Under the pieces are notes generated by a model. It saw only the letters and a program-made list of their open reading frames with translations, ran no database searches and was not told the origin of the DNA. Below are positions 47,001-56,487 of a DNA stretch of 64,000 nt, piece by piece; the stretch's first letter is position 1; each line of letters begins with the position of its first letter. Position numbers and translations under genes: made by a program. This DNA is from Hymenobacter sp. YIM 151500-1 (GTDB lineage: Bacteria; Bacteroidota; Bacteroidia; Cytophagales; Hymenobacteraceae): assembly GCF_025979885.1 (NCBI RefSeq), contig NZ_CP110139.1, forward strand, positions 930,001-994,000, given 5' to 3'.

Positions 47001-48268
47001 AAGAGGAACATGGGCGCGTCGAGCCGGAAACCGTCCACGCCCCGGCCCAGCCAATAGCTGCTTACGTCCTTAATGGTGTTGCGCACGGAGCGGTTGTAGA
47101 AGTTTAGGTCCGGCGTCTTTGGCACGTATTTGCCCCAATAATGATTGAAATTGGCGTTGCTGTGGGCAATGGTGTTGTCGCGCCAGGCCGACTTGTTGGG
47201 CGGTAGAGTCGGCCGCCACACGTAGTAGTCGTCGTACTTGCCGCCCGCGCCCCGCGCCGCGCTCTGAAACCACGGGTGCTCGTCGGAGGTGTGGTTGAAC
47301 ACCATGTCCATAATCACCTTCATACCGCGGGCGTGGGCAGCGGCCACAAACTGGTCGAAATCAGCCTGCGTGCCGATTTCGCCGATGATGCTTTTGTAGT
47401 CTTTCACCTGGTAGCCGCCAAACCACGGCTCCGAGGCGTCGTGCACCGGCATGATGTAGAGCGCCGTTACGCCCAGGTCGGACGTGGTAGTGGCGTTGCC
47501 GTCGTTGAGGTAGTCCAGCTTCTGGGTTATGCCGGCCAGGTCGCCGATGCCGTTGCCGTTGGTGTCGAAAAAGCTGCGCGGGTAAATCTGGTAAAACACC
47601 GCGTCGTTCCACCAGCCCAGGGCCGCATCCACGGTGGTCACCGTCACGGTGAGCGTGCGGGCCGTGGTGCTGCCGCTGGCGTTGGTGGCGGTCAGGCCCA
47701 CGGTGTACGTGCCCGGCGCGCTCCAGGTAGCCGTGGGGTTTTGCGCCGACGACGTGGCCGGGTTGCCGCCCTGAAACGTCCAGCTCCAGCTCGTGGCCGC
47801 GCCGCCTTCCGAGTCGTCGTGGAAGCGCACCACCTCGCCGGGAATGGCTTTGGTGGTGGACGCGAAAAACCTGGCGTACGGGTAGGGCGGGAGTTGGTCG
47901 TTCCACCAGTCTTGCAGCACGTTGGCGGCCGAGGTGGGCTGCACCACGTAGCGGCGCGCGGCCACGGTTTCGTTCACGGTGGTGGTGCCCCGCGTGATGC
48001 GGAAGTTGTAGGTGAGGAGTGCGTCGGCCGCCAGGCCCGTAGCCGTACCGGAGTACACATTGTCGCCGTCCGGGTCGCTGAGTGCTATACCCGCGCTGGA
48101 AAAGCTGCCCACAACCCGCACCGCGTCAGTGCCGGCCGTGAACTGGCCCTGACGGATGCGGTACTGCAAATTCACGCTGAACGTGACGTCGGCAGCCCGC
48201 GCGCCGAGCCCGGTCAGGCCCAGCAGCGCCAGCAGGCTCCAGCAGACTTTCAAGAATGGTTTTCTCAT
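44015..48268 (-). CDS. Giant multidomain alpha-amylase with T9SS sorting domain
   Basis: 1417 residues. Order: signal peptide (1-25), starch-binding-like domain (~26-110), PKD domain (~125-205), GH13 domain (~215-650), beta C-domain, Ig-like (~755-850), FN3 (~855-945), F5/8 discoidin (~950-1090), PKD (~1100-1190), ricin-like beta-trefoil (~1195-1330) and T9SS tail. GH13 residues: nucleophile Asp in GFRLDAPMF (~414), acid Glu in VGETW (~459) and third Asp in ISNHDLY (~534). It hydrolyses starch-type alpha-1,4-glucans at the cell surface. Start MRKPFLKVCW chosen by the signal peptide. Last enzyme gene of the starch locus. Confidence 0.95.
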   Translation of the reverse strand: MRKPFLKVCWSLLALLGLTGLGARAADVTFSVNLQYRIRQGQFTAGTDAVRVVGSFSSAGIALSDPDGDNVYSGTATGLAADALLTYNFRITRGTTTVNETVAARRYVVQPTSAANVLQDWWNDQLPPYPYARFFASTTKAIPGEVVRFHDDSEGGAATSWSWTFQGGNPATSSAQNPTATWSAPGTYTVGLTATNASGSTTARTLTVTVTTVDAALGWWNDAVFYQIYPRSFFDTNGNGIGDLAGITQKLDYLNDGNATTTSDLGVTALYIMPVHDASEPWFGGYQVKDYKSIIGEIGTQADFDQFVAAAHARGMKVIMDMVFNHTSDEHPWFQSAARGAGGKYDDYYVWRPTLPPNKSAWRDNTIAHSNANFNHYWGKYVPKTPDLNFYNRSVRNTIKDVSSYWLGRGVDGFRLDAPMFLFERGDAGDISDQRSLPATYAYWREWRNHLKAANPNAFSVGETWLFDPTDGPAPSTVLEASKYVYQGFDIGFQFDIAYGVQHALNSENKSLLQTPVEESMSYYPFLQFGTFISNHDLYIDKSYYALRLKSRLANNQDAKAKLAAAWLLTAPGVPFVYYGEEVGINSGSARSPMQWNTSANAGFTTGSPWIALGSDYSTYNVQSQQGVAGSFLSLYKQLIAVRKAEASLRRGGYKTVNTSSNGVYAFLRTYGSEVTVVVLNLAAAAQNNVALSVSGTGIPGGTYSLTNLLNPAQPVNGVTVSGGNISNWVPVASIPANGFYVLKLNTGPAGPNVAPTLDAIANQTFNLEDGAKTVALTGISDGNFCSQAVSVAATRTNAAVLGAPAVAYTSCNATGTLTLTPLAAGTSAVTVAVTDNGGTANGGANTTSRTFTATVTDLPKAPTGLALSQASPTAATLTWTDNSARETGYRVYWAVAGSPKPATPNFTTAANATSYTAGGLSSQTTYTFWVEAVNANGSSPALTGSLALALPNLALNKPATASSSETFSGTTYTPNLAVDGVDNSFASRWSTAPSANANQVEWIKVDLGATYALSRVRVSWENANADAYFIMASASNLTPDPTNPAWAKVSLTGRPNQARLDDQAVNLTGRYLAIYCTHKSQPYGYSIYELQAFGTLAGGNQAPTASAGPDQNLPAGTTAATLTATGSSDPEGSALSYTWSNVSGPAVTFSSPTSATPTVSGLASGSTYVFQVAVSDGALSATDQVQVTVAAAPSGPAAFYLINRWKGTYLYDDNQQVKYAAAPSGAAYQWTLESVGGNQRIKNVASGRYLNVEGQLSYVESSAVPDYFTSGQWTLEPYAGYTRLRNVWKGTYVHVENQTGFAQCGTVDASFYSGHWTLQAVSGNRPAPGTAAAATGQLAVSPNPVSAGELALLVPGGGAAAAQAQLYDAQGRLVRQRHTTLRAGQATLDVAGLPRGLYLLSVTAGAATYTAKVVIE

Positions 48269-48498
48269 GGAATGGTGGGGATTTTGGGTGAGGAAAGGAG
48301 GTTCGGTGAAGAGCTTGGAAAACGGCAAGAGCGTAGCCGTCCAACCTTTTGCAAGGCCGTGGAAAGGGTTATGGTAGCTGTGGGAAATGCGCTTTGCTTG
48401 CCCTAAGCGAAAGAGAAAGAATCAGCTAAGCAGCGACGAGAAAAGGCGGGCGTTGAGGGGTTAAGTGCTGTTGGATGATGGTGCGTCTGTGGACCCCG

Positions 48499-48659
48499 CC
48501 TCAACCCCCGCCGCTTAATGCTCGGAATCCTCCGGGGAGGGGCTCTGGTTTTTTAGCGGTAAGCCGTTAGCTTGTTTGAATAGGCTTGCCGCTTGAAGCT
48601 TGTGGCTTGCAGCTGCTAGCCAGAGCCCCGCTCCATTTGGGGAGAGGCCGGGGGTGAGG
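48499..48659. repeat. Degenerate copy of the CCTCACCCCC palindrome
   Basis: GCCTCAACCCCCGCCGCTTA at 48499 is mirrored by the arm ending GGCCGGGGGTGAGGC at 48659; inner GGGGAGGGGCTCTGG / CCAGAGCCCC also match. Intergenic between the two GH13 genes, 3 nt from the stop of the upstream one. The rest of 48269-48662 shows no gene. Confidence 0.7.
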
Positions 48660-48662
48660 CTG

Positions 48663-50036
48663 TTAATTTTTCCACACCACGTAGCCGTAGGCCGGCAGCG
48701 TGAGCGAGGCGGTGGCGGGCACGGCCTGGCCACTGAGGGCGTCAACCCACGCGGTGCTTTGCCAGGCGGCGGGCAGGGTGAGGGTAGTGGCCTGGCTGCG
48801 CACGTTCACCAGCACCGCCACGCGCTGCTGGGCGTTGGCCCGCAGCACGCTCACAATGCCCGGCGCCACGGGGGGCGTGCTAACGGTGCCCGTGCGCAGG
48901 GCGGGCAGCTCGTTGTGGGCTTTGAGCAGGCGGCGGTAGAAGCGGGTGGTGGCCGGGCTGTATTCCCAGCGGATGGTTTGCTTCTCGAACAGGCTTAGCC
49001 GGGCCGGGTCGCCGGCTTCCTGGCCGTTGTACACCAGCGGGGTAGCGCCGTAGGCCAGCGTCGCCACGAAAGCCGCCTGCGCCGCCGCGGCCGAGCCGTA
49101 CCACTCGGGCGGGGTGCCGTCGGTAAACGAAAAGTCGTGGTTGGTGGTGAAGCGCAGGCGGTAGCGGCCCAGGGGGGCGTTTTGCAGCTCGCGCGCGTGG
49201 GTGGTGCCCAGCAGGCTGGCGTCGGCGTTTTGCCGAAACACCTGCGCCAGCGCCGGGTAAAACTCCCAGCCGTAAATCAGGTGGGCGCCCGAGGCGTAGT
49301 GCGACGGGCTGCCGCCTTCGGCCAGCCAAAACAGGTTGGGCCGCACCCGGTTCAGCGAGTCCAGCGCTTCTTTCCAGAAGGAGTCGGGCACCATGTCGGC
49401 CGCGTCGAGGCGGAACCCATCCACGCCGTGGCGCTGCACCCAGAAGCGCATGGCCCGGATCATCTCCCGGCGCAGGGCGGGCTGGCTGTAGTTGAGGTCG
49501 GCCACGTCCTGCCAGGCCGGCAGCGGCGACTGAATGGTGCCGCTGGCGTCGCGGGTGTACCAGTCGGGGTGCTGGGTTATCCAGGCGTGGTCCCAACTGG
49601 TATGGTTGGCCACCCAGTCTAGCACTACCACCAAGCCGCGCTGGTGAGCAGCGGCCACCAGCCGGTCGAAAGCCGCCAAGTCGCCCAGGTCGGGGTGGGG
49701 GGCCGTGTAGTCGCGCACGGAGTAGGGGGAACCTTTGGAGCCCACGCGCCGCAGCTGCCCAATCGGGTGGATGGGCATGAGCCAGAGCACGTTGCAGCCC
49801 AGGCTTTTAATGGAATCGAGCCGCGGAATCAGGCCCTCGAACGTGCCCGCCGCGCTGGCGGCGCGCACAAACGCCTCGTACACCACCGCCTCCGATGCCG
49901 CCACCGCCGGGCCCGCCGAGGCGGGCGGCGGCGTGGGGCGCGCCTCGTCTTTTCCGCAGCCCGCGCCGGCCAGTAGCACCAGCAGCAAGCCACTCCGCAG
50001 CCGTCGGGTAATCAGGTGTCCTAAGAGAAAATTCAT
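48663..50036 (-). CDS. Lipoprotein alpha-amylase (GH13)
   Basis: 457 residues with a lipobox LLAGAGC (~21-27), so probably outer-membrane anchored like SusG. Single GH13 barrel: VVYEAFVRAASAAGTFEGLI, VLDWVANHTSWDH (~139-151), nucleophile Asp in GVDGFRLDAADM (~201), acid Glu in FWLAEGGSP (~231) and Asp in TNHDFSFTDG (~291). A C-terminal beta domain follows. No carbohydrate-binding modules. Downstream of SusD in the same direction, it probably degrades surface-bound starch for the SusCD importer. Confidence 0.94.
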   Translation of the reverse strand: MNFLLGHLITRRLRSGLLLVLLAGAGCGKDEARPTPPPASAGPAVAASEAVVYEAFVRAASAAGTFEGLIPRLDSIKSLGCNVLWLMPIHPIGQLRRVGSKGSPYSVRDYTAPHPDLGDLAAFDRLVAAAHQRGLVVVLDWVANHTSWDHAWITQHPDWYTRDASGTIQSPLPAWQDVADLNYSQPALRREMIRAMRFWVQRHGVDGFRLDAADMVPDSFWKEALDSLNRVRPNLFWLAEGGSPSHYASGAHLIYGWEFYPALAQVFRQNADASLLGTTHARELQNAPLGRYRLRFTTNHDFSFTDGTPPEWYGSAAAAQAAFVATLAYGATPLVYNGQEAGDPARLSLFEKQTIRWEYSPATTRFYRRLLKAHNELPALRTGTVSTPPVAPGIVSVLRANAQQRVAVLVNVRSQATTLTLPAAWQSTAWVDALSGQAVPATASLTLPAYGYVVWKN

Positions 50037-50187
50037 TGGAAAATGTTGAATGGTGTAGCCCTGCCCGCTGAAGTGGAGCCAGGCATTCTGCCAAAATCCG
50101 TCAGCTCCTCAGACCGGGCCTACTGAAATACTGTACACGCCTCGGTGCAGCGGCACTGAGCCCCGCTTAGGCCCGGCACCTCCTCCC

Positions 50188-50248
50188 ATCACCTGTCTCA
50201 CTTCTCACTTCTCACCTCTCACCTCTCACCTCTCACCTCTCACCTCTA
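50188..50248. repeat. Tandem CACTTCT/CACCTCT array
   Basis: About seven units of TCACTTC or TCACCTC in a row just after the susD stop. The same unit in reverse lies inside leuS (19611-19644). Confidence 0.85.
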
Positions 50249-50251
50249 ATC

Positions 50252-51853
50252 TCAATACCCCGGATTCTGGCGCAGCGTGGGGTTGGCCACGAGGTCGGTG
50301 GAGGGGATGGGGTAGAGGTTGAGGGTGAGAGCCACGCCTTGGCCGGCGCGCACGTTGCCTTTCCAGGGCCACAGGTAGCTGCCGCTCGTGAAGCGGCCGA
50401 AGCGCACGAGGTCGGTGCGGCGGTGGGCTTCCCAGTACAGCTCCCGCGCCCGTTCGGCCAGCACAAAGTCCAGCGTGAGGTCGGCCGCTCTGATGGTGCC
50501 GGTGGCGTTGCCGTAGGCGCGCTGCCGCAGCTCGTTCACGTAGCCCAGGGCCGTGGCGGCGTTGCCGCCGCTGCCCCCGCGCAGCACGGCTTCGGCGTAC
50601 ATCAGGTACACGTCGGCCAGCCGAAACAGCGGAAAGTCGGTGTCGACGAAGGTGCCGGTGGGGTCGGCGCCGCGCGCGCCGGTGCTGGTCAGGTTGCGGT
50701 ACTTGGTCACGGCGTAGCCGTCGGTGAAGGCAATCAGGTCGTTGGTTTCCAGGTTCTGGCCGGCGGTGAAAAACATGGCCCGCCGGTCGAGGCTGCCGTT
50801 TGCGGCCGGAAACAGCAGGGGCAGATTTTTGCGGCTGCGGTTGCCGGCCCAGCCGCTGTTCACCCCAAACCCCGACGACAACATGCGCCCGCCCACGGCC
50901 GCGTGCACCAGGTAGGTGGTGCCCCCGTAGCCCTGCGCGCGCAGCCCGTCGCAGGCAATGGGAAAAATAATTTCCGAGGCCGCCGTGGCGTGGTTGTCGG
51001 CCAGAAACAGCAGCCGGTATTCGGGCACCAGGCGGTAGCCGGCCCCCAGCAGCTTGTTGCAGTAGGTGAGGCAGTCGGTGTAGCGGGCCGTGCCGGTATA
51101 CACTTCGGCGTTCAGGTAGAGCTTGGCCAGCAGCATCCAGGCGGCTCCCTGGTCGGCGCGGGCGTAGCCGCGCTGGCGCGGGGCGGCCAGCGCGTTTTCA
51201 ATGGCTTGCAGCTCGCTTTCGAGGTAGCCAAACAACTCGGCGCGCGCAATCTGCCGGGGCAGGTTTTTGCTGGGCGCGTCGGCCTCGGTCACAAACGGCA
51301 CGTTGCCGAACAAATCCAGGGCGTGGTAGTAGGCCAGGGCGCGCAGAAACCGCGCCTCGGCCCGGTACAGGCGGGCATTTACGGCATCTTGCCCCGTGAT
51401 GCCGCGGCGGCTGAGCTTGTCGTCGGAGGTTTCGCGGATAAACTCGTTGCACAGCGCCACCTCGTAGTACACCCGGTTGTACATCAGCCGCACGTAGTCG
51501 TTGGCGGAGGTCCAGGTAAGCTTGTTCAGGTCCTGAATCGAGCCGTCGTTCCAGGCCACGGCGGCTTCGTCGGTGGGCAGCTGCTGCACCTTCCAGTAGG
51601 CGCGCAAGTACGACGAGGCGCCCTCATCAGCCCCCGACACGTCGGGGGAGCCGGTAGTGGTTTGGCCCGACAGGTTGAGGCCGGCGTAGAGCTTGGCCAG
51701 CACCTGCACGTAGTTGGCCGGGTCGCGGTACACCGATTCGGTGTTCAGGTCGTAGGCCGGGGAGCGGTCCAGGTCGTTGACGCAGGCGGCCGCGGGGCCC
51801 AGCAGCACGGCGGCCAGCAGCACGCGCAGGCCGCGAAAGGAGAGGTTCTTCAT
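50252..51853 (-). CDS. susD: SusD/RagB starch-binding outer-membrane lipoprotein
   Basis: 533 residues. Lipobox LLGPAAAC (~17-24). SusD fold: NDLDRSPAYDLNTESVYRD, RAYWKVQQLPTDEAAVAW, MYNRVYYEVALCNEFIRE, RAEARFLRALAYYHALDLFG (~167-186), FPLFRLADVYLMYAEAVLRG (~421-440) and the C-terminal FVLAERARELYWEAHRRTDL. It captures glycan and forms a lid on SusC. 13 nt separate it from the SusC gene upstream, so they are co-transcribed. The gene symbol reflects the family, not a proven substrate. Confidence 0.95.
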   Translation of the reverse strand: MKNLSFRGLRVLLAAVLLGPAAACVNDLDRSPAYDLNTESVYRDPANYVQVLAKLYAGLNLSGQTTTGSPDVSGADEGASSYLRAYWKVQQLPTDEAAVAWNDGSIQDLNKLTWTSANDYVRLMYNRVYYEVALCNEFIRETSDDKLSRRGITGQDAVNARLYRAEARFLRALAYYHALDLFGNVPFVTEADAPSKNLPRQIARAELFGYLESELQAIENALAAPRQRGYARADQGAAWMLLAKLYLNAEVYTGTARYTDCLTYCNKLLGAGYRLVPEYRLLFLADNHATAASEIIFPIACDGLRAQGYGGTTYLVHAAVGGRMLSSGFGVNSGWAGNRSRKNLPLLFPAANGSLDRRAMFFTAGQNLETNDLIAFTDGYAVTKYRNLTSTGARGADPTGTFVDTDFPLFRLADVYLMYAEAVLRGGSGGNAATALGYVNELRQRAYGNATGTIRAADLTLDFVLAERARELYWEAHRRTDLVRFGRFTSGSYLWPWKGNVRAGQGVALTLNLYPIPSTDLVANPTLRQNPGY

Positions 51854-51866
51854 GGCAAGCCAGCGG

Positions 51867-54800
51867 TTAGAAGCCCAGGTTGAGGCCCAGCGTCAGGGTG
51901 CGGGGCAAGGGGTAGAAGTTGTTGTCGATGCCGTTGAACAGCTCCGGATTCAGGCCCGAGTACTGACTGAGCACCAGTACGTTCTGCGCGGCCAGCGAGA
52001 GGCGCAGGCTGGTCGACTGGTGCACCAGGCTGCCGAAGTCGTAGCCCAGCGTCACGTTTTCAAGCCGCACAAACGAGGCTTTTTCCAGGTAGTAGTCCGA
52101 GAAGTACTGCGGGGCCCGAAACTGCGTCTCGTAGATGTTGGGCACGGCCCCGTAGAGGAACGGCTGGGCCGGAAACGTGCCGTTGTAGGTGGCCCGGTTG
52201 GAGTTGATGTTGTTGTAGACGTAGTTGCCCAGGTTGGCGCGCGTCGTAAACGCCAGGCTCAGCTTGCGGTAAGCCAGCGTGGAGCTGAAGCCCAGAAACG
52301 CCTTCGGGGCCGGCGACTCGCGCCGGTAAAAGTCCCGCTCGTTGATCAGGCCGTCGCCGTTCAGGTCTTCGTACTGGCCCTCCAGCGGCCGGCCGTTTTC
52401 GTACTTCTGCCGGAGCACGTAAAACGAGTTGGCCGGAAAGCCCACCGAGTTGATTTGAATCGTGTTGCCGGAGCCGCCCGAAATGCCGCCCACCTGCGCC
52501 CCCACGTACGACGGGTCGTCCACCAGCGTAAGCTTGGTGATTTTGTTGCGGTTCATGGTCGCGTTGAAGTTCACCGACCAGTCCAGCACGTTGGTGCGCA
52601 TGGCCTGGAAGTTGAGCGCCAGCTCTACGCCGCGGTTTTCCAGGTCCCCGATGTTGGTCACGAGCCGGTCGGTGAGGTTGGAGCCGGCCGCCACCGGAAT
52701 CACGGCCAGCAAGTCGCGGGTTTGGCGGTAGTACACGTCCACCGAGCCGGTAAGGCGGTTGTCGAGCAGGCCGAAGTCGAGGCCGGCGTTGTAGGTGGTG
52801 GTTTCCTCCCACTTCAGGTTGGCGTCGTAGCCGGCCGGGCGCAGCGTGAAGTAGTAGGCATTGCCGAACTGCTGCTGCACTGAGCTGGCCCCGCGGCTGT
52901 AGCGGGCCAGGTAGGGGTAGTCGGTGCCGGCCGCCGCGTAAATGTCCTGCTGCCCCGTGATGCCGTAGCTTGCGCGCAGCTTCAGGTCCGACACCCCCTC
53001 GGCGTCGGCCAGAAACGCCTCCTGCCCCAGCCGCCACGCCACCGACACGGCCGGGAACCAGCCCCAGCGGTTGGCCCGGCTGAAGTGCGACGACCCGTCG
53101 CGGCGCAGCGTGGCCGTGAGCAGGTACTTGTCGCGCAGGGCGTAGTTGAGGCGGCCGTAGAACGAGAGCAGCGTGTTTTGGGTCTGAAACGGGTTGGGCA
53201 GCTGCGCCGTGGTGTCGAGGCGGGTGCCGGCGGCCGTCAGGCTGAAGTAGGCCGGTTCAAACCGCTGAAAGTCCTGGTACGAATAGCCGCCCAGCACCTC
53301 CATGCGGCTGCGCAGGCCGGGCAGCTCCTTGGTGTAGTTGAGGTAGGTTTCAAGCAGCTTGTTGTCTTTCTCCTGGCGGTAGCGGTTGCTGAGCCCCTGC
53401 GTGTCGAAAGCCAGGCTCGACCAAGCCGGAATAAAGATGGTGCCCGCGCTGCGCGACACGTCGTAGCCCAGGTTGAGGTTGGCGCGCAGGACCGGGAAGA
53501 AGGGCAGCTTGTAATCGAGCTGCACGTTGCCGATGCTGCGCTTCACGGTGCTCCGGTCGCGCTTCTGCTCCAGCAGGGCCACCGGGTTGCGAAACGCCAG
53601 CCGGTTGGGCAAGCCGTTGGCCGGGTCCAGCCATTCGAAGTAGCCGCCAAACTGGTCGGAGCCGCTGCGCAGGGGCTGGCTGGAAGGAAACCCGGCCGCG
53701 GCGCCAATGGCGCCCTGGTCGGCAAAGCGGCTGTCCACCCAGGTGCCCTTCAGGTTCAGGTCGATGCGCAGGTGGTCGTTGAGCAGCCGCGGCGACACGC
53801 CAAACGAGCCGGTATAGCGCCGGATATTGCCGGTGCGCAGCGTGCCATCCTGATTCAGATAGCCCACCGAGGTCCGAAAAGGCACTTTCCGGGCCACGCT
53901 GCCCGTCAGGCTCAGGGTGTTGTCGGTGGCCCAGGCGGTTTGGTAGATGGCGTCCTGCCAGTCGGTGTTGGCCGAGCCCACCAGCGCGCGGCGGTCGGCC
54001 GGAATGAGGCCGCCGGCAATGGCCTGGTCCACCAGCGCGCGGTACTCGTCGCCGCTGAGCACGTCCAGCTTGTTGGCATTGCGCGAGCGGGACACCTGCG
54101 TGGTAAAGTTTATGCGCAGCTTCTCCCCGGCCAGGCCCTTTTTGGTGGTGATGAGAATAACGCCGTTGGAAGCCCTGGAGCCGTAAATGGCCGTGGCCGA
54201 GGCGTCTTTCAGCACCGTGAAGCTCTCGATGTCGTTGGGGTTGATGAGGGCCAGCGGGCTGCCCGTGCCATTGATGCCCTGGTTGTCCACGGGCACGCCG
54301 TCGATGACGATAAGCGGGTCGTTGTTGGCGTTCAGCGACGAGCCCCCGCGGATGCGGATAACGCCCACTTCGCCGGGCGCCCCGCCCCCGGCCGTAATCT
54401 GCACCCCGGCCACCTTGCCCTGAATAAGCCGCTCGGGGTTGGTGACCTGGCCCTGCACAAAGTCGCGGGCCGTGACGGTGGCAATGGCGCCGGTCACGTC
54501 CTGGCGGCGCGTGGTGCCGTAGCCCACCACCACGGCTTCGTTGAGCAGGGTGGTGCTTTCCTGAAGGGTGGTGTTGAGGACGGCGTTTTGCCCCTGCTGG
54601 CTGGTAAACGGCAGCCGCACCGTGGTGTAGCCCACAAACGATACTACCAGCGTGTGCGGGCCCGGCGGCACCCCCGCAATGCTATACGTGCCGTCGGCGG
54701 AGGTGGCACTGCCCAGGGTAGTGCCCTCCACCAGCACGGTTACGCCGGGCAGGCCCGCGCCCGTCGGGTCGGTTATCCGCCCGCTCACCGTGCCGTCGGC

Positions 54801-55211
54801 CGCGGGTGGGCGGGCGGCGGCGCCGGTGCCGGAGGGCAGGCTGCCGCTGGCCACCGCCCGACTGATAACCACCTGGCCTTGCAGCACTTCGTAGCGCAGG
54901 TTCAGGGGCGTGAGCAGGCGGCTGAGCACCACATCGAGGCGCTGCTGCCGCACTTGCAGGCTCACGCGCTGCCGGGGGTCAATCACGCGGGAGCTGTACA
55001 CAAACTTTACCTCGGCCAGCTGGCCGATGCGTTGCAGGGCGGTTTGCAGCTCTTCGTTGCTGAGCCGCACGCTGATGGAGCGGGTAAGCACCTCCTGGCC
55101 TGGGCCAGCCGGGCGGGCCAGGGCACCGGCCGGGCCGGCCAGCAGCGCCACCACGCCCAGCCATAGGGCGGGCCGCCCCAGCCGCAGCCGGCGGGGTAGA
55201 TTTTTAGCCAT
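51867..55211 (-). CDS. susC: SusC/RagA TonB-dependent transporter with STN domain
   Basis: 1114 residues from MAKNLPRRLRLGRPALWL. Signal peptide, STN domain (~40-100; ELQTALQRIGQLAEVKFVYS), carboxypeptidase-like domain (~135-215; VSGRITDPTGAGLPGVTVL), plug (VVVGYGTTRRQDVTGAIATV) and 22-strand barrel ending in LNLGF. Energised by TonB, it imports oligosaccharides. The STN domain allows signalling to the adjacent FecR anti-sigma. The 90-nt longer in-frame start is rejected because it lacks a signal. Confidence 0.95.
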   Translation of the reverse strand: MAKNLPRRLRLGRPALWLGVVALLAGPAGALARPAGPGQEVLTRSISVRLSNEELQTALQRIGQLAEVKFVYSSRVIDPRQRVSLQVRQQRLDVVLSRLLTPLNLRYEVLQGQVVISRAVASGSLPSGTGAAARPPAADGTVSGRITDPTGAGLPGVTVLVEGTTLGSATSADGTYSIAGVPPGPHTLVVSFVGYTTVRLPFTSQQGQNAVLNTTLQESTTLLNEAVVVGYGTTRRQDVTGAIATVTARDFVQGQVTNPERLIQGKVAGVQITAGGGAPGEVGVIRIRGGSSLNANNDPLIVIDGVPVDNQGINGTGSPLALINPNDIESFTVLKDASATAIYGSRASNGVILITTKKGLAGEKLRINFTTQVSRSRNANKLDVLSGDEYRALVDQAIAGGLIPADRRALVGSANTDWQDAIYQTAWATDNTLSLTGSVARKVPFRTSVGYLNQDGTLRTGNIRRYTGSFGVSPRLLNDHLRIDLNLKGTWVDSRFADQGAIGAAAGFPSSQPLRSGSDQFGGYFEWLDPANGLPNRLAFRNPVALLEQKRDRSTVKRSIGNVQLDYKLPFFPVLRANLNLGYDVSRSAGTIFIPAWSSLAFDTQGLSNRYRQEKDNKLLETYLNYTKELPGLRSRMEVLGGYSYQDFQRFEPAYFSLTAAGTRLDTTAQLPNPFQTQNTLLSFYGRLNYALRDKYLLTATLRRDGSSHFSRANRWGWFPAVSVAWRLGQEAFLADAEGVSDLKLRASYGITGQQDIYAAAGTDYPYLARYSRGASSVQQQFGNAYYFTLRPAGYDANLKWEETTTYNAGLDFGLLDNRLTGSVDVYYRQTRDLLAVIPVAAGSNLTDRLVTNIGDLENRGVELALNFQAMRTNVLDWSVNFNATMNRNKITKLTLVDDPSYVGAQVGGISGGSGNTIQINSVGFPANSFYVLRQKYENGRPLEGQYEDLNGDGLINERDFYRRESPAPKAFLGFSSTLAYRKLSLAFTTRANLGNYVYNNINSNRATYNGTFPAQPFLYGAVPNIYETQFRAPQYFSDYYLEKASFVRLENVTLGYDFGSLVHQSTSLRLSLAAQNVLVLSQYSGLNPELFNGIDNNFYPLPRTLTLGLNLGF

Positions 55212-55359
55212 ACTTTTGGGGGAATTTGAGAAGTTGGATAGGCGCCACCGTCTGGCCGGACGGTGCGGCGCGTACAGGGCCGGTGGAGGTGCGAACTTCA
55301 CTGGCCTTTTGCGTACAGTGGGGCGAGGGTCAGGTCATAGGCGGCAGGGAAAAAGGTGG

Positions 55360-56487
55360 TTACTGGCAGCCGTGGCCGGTCACGACAATCTGCGCATCCA
55401 GCACTTCGTAGTTGGCCTGCACGGCTTTGCAAATCAGGTTGAGCTTCTCAAACAGCGGCTCGTCGCGGAGCGAGGCCGTGAGCGGGCAGTTGCCCAGCGC
55501 GGCTTCGTCGTACACGATATCCACGCCGTAGGCCTGCTCCAGCTGGCTGAACACCTGGCGAATGGGCGTTTCGGCGTACTCAAACGCGGGCATGTGCCGG
55601 GCGCCGGGCTGCAAGGCGGGCTGCGGCACCAGCGTGCGCAGCAGCTTGCGGTCGGCGAGGCGGAAGGTGGCTTGCTGGTTGGGCACCAGCACAAAGCCTT
55701 CCAGCTTGCGCGTGCGGGCGTGCAGGGAGGCCGCGCGGCTGGCCCGCGGGTACACCGACACGCGCCCGGTGGTGACGGTCACCGTCACGCGGGGCGCTTC
55801 GGGCTGGGCCTGCACCTCGAAGCTGGTGCCCAGCACCTTCGTAACCAGGTGGGCCGTGTGCACAAAGAAGGGCCGGCCCGGATTTTTGGCGACTTCAAAG
55901 AAAGCGGCGCCTTGCAGGTACACCGGCCGGGTGCTCCCGGCCAGGCCGGCCGGAAATGCCAGCCGGCTCTGCGGGCGCAGGAGCACCGAGCTGCCATCGG
56001 GCAGGCGCACGAGCTGCCCGGAGGCCTTGTCGTTCCGGATTTCGCGCCACGGGCCGCTGCGCCGGGCGTGGGCCAGCATTTCTTCGTAGGTGGCGCCAGG
56101 GCCGGCTGGGCGGAGCGCCTGCCACAGCTGCCAGCCGCCCAGCAGCGCCACCAGCAGCGCCGCCGCCGCGGCCCAGTACCACACCGGCCGGCGGGTCATT
56201 TGAGTGGGGCGTTCTTCGGGAGCCGGCGGCGGCGCCAGCTGGGCGAAGATGCGCTGCTTAAGGGCTATTTTCTCGTCGGCGGCCAGCCGCGGCTGGGGCA
56301 GCTGGTGCAGGGCCAGCAGCAGCTGCCGCGCCGCTTCCACTTCTTCGCGCCGAAACGGATAGGTAGCCAGCCAATCTTGCCAAAACGCCTCAGTGTCGGC
56401 GTCGGGCGTGAGCACCCACCGCACGAACCACTCGTCCTGGGCGAAATCTTCAACAGAATACTGGAGGTAGTCGGGGAAGGCGGGCAT
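55360..56487 (-). CDS. FecR-family anti-sigma factor
   Basis: 375 residues. Cytoplasmic N-terminal part (~1-100) that would hold the ECF sigma, one membrane helix (VWYWAAAAALLVALLGGWQLW), a periplasmic FecR domain (DGSSVLLRPQSRLAFP, GAAFFEVAKNPGRPFFVHTA, VLGTSFEVQAQPE) and a C-terminal DUF4974 domain (TPIRQVFSQLEQAYGVDIVY). Periplasmic contact with the STN domain of loaded SusC would release the sigma factor. The order sigma, FecR, SusC, SusD on one strand supports this. Confidence 0.94.
   Translation of the reverse strand: MPAFPDYLQYSVEDFAQDEWFVRWVLTPDADTEAFWQDWLATYPFRREEVEAARQLLLALHQLPQPRLAADEKIALKQRIFAQLAPPPAPEERPTQMTRRPVWYWAAAAALLVALLGGWQLWQALRPAGPGATYEEMLAHARRSGPWREIRNDKASGQLVRLPDGSSVLLRPQSRLAFPAGLAGSTRPVYLQGAAFFEVAKNPGRPFFVHTAHLVTKVLGTSFEVQAQPEAPRVTVTVTTGRVSVYPRASRAASLHARTRKLEGFVLVPNQQATFRLADRKLLRTLVPQPALQPGARHMPAFEYAETPIRQVFSQLEQAYGVDIVYDEAALGNCPLTASLRDEPLFEKLNLICKAVQANYEVLDAQIVVTGHGCQ

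Noticed and set aside
53085..55166. 693-codon open frame antisense to SusC
   Set aside because: Arg/Ala/Gly-rich shadow of a real gene with signal peptide and TonB receptor domains.
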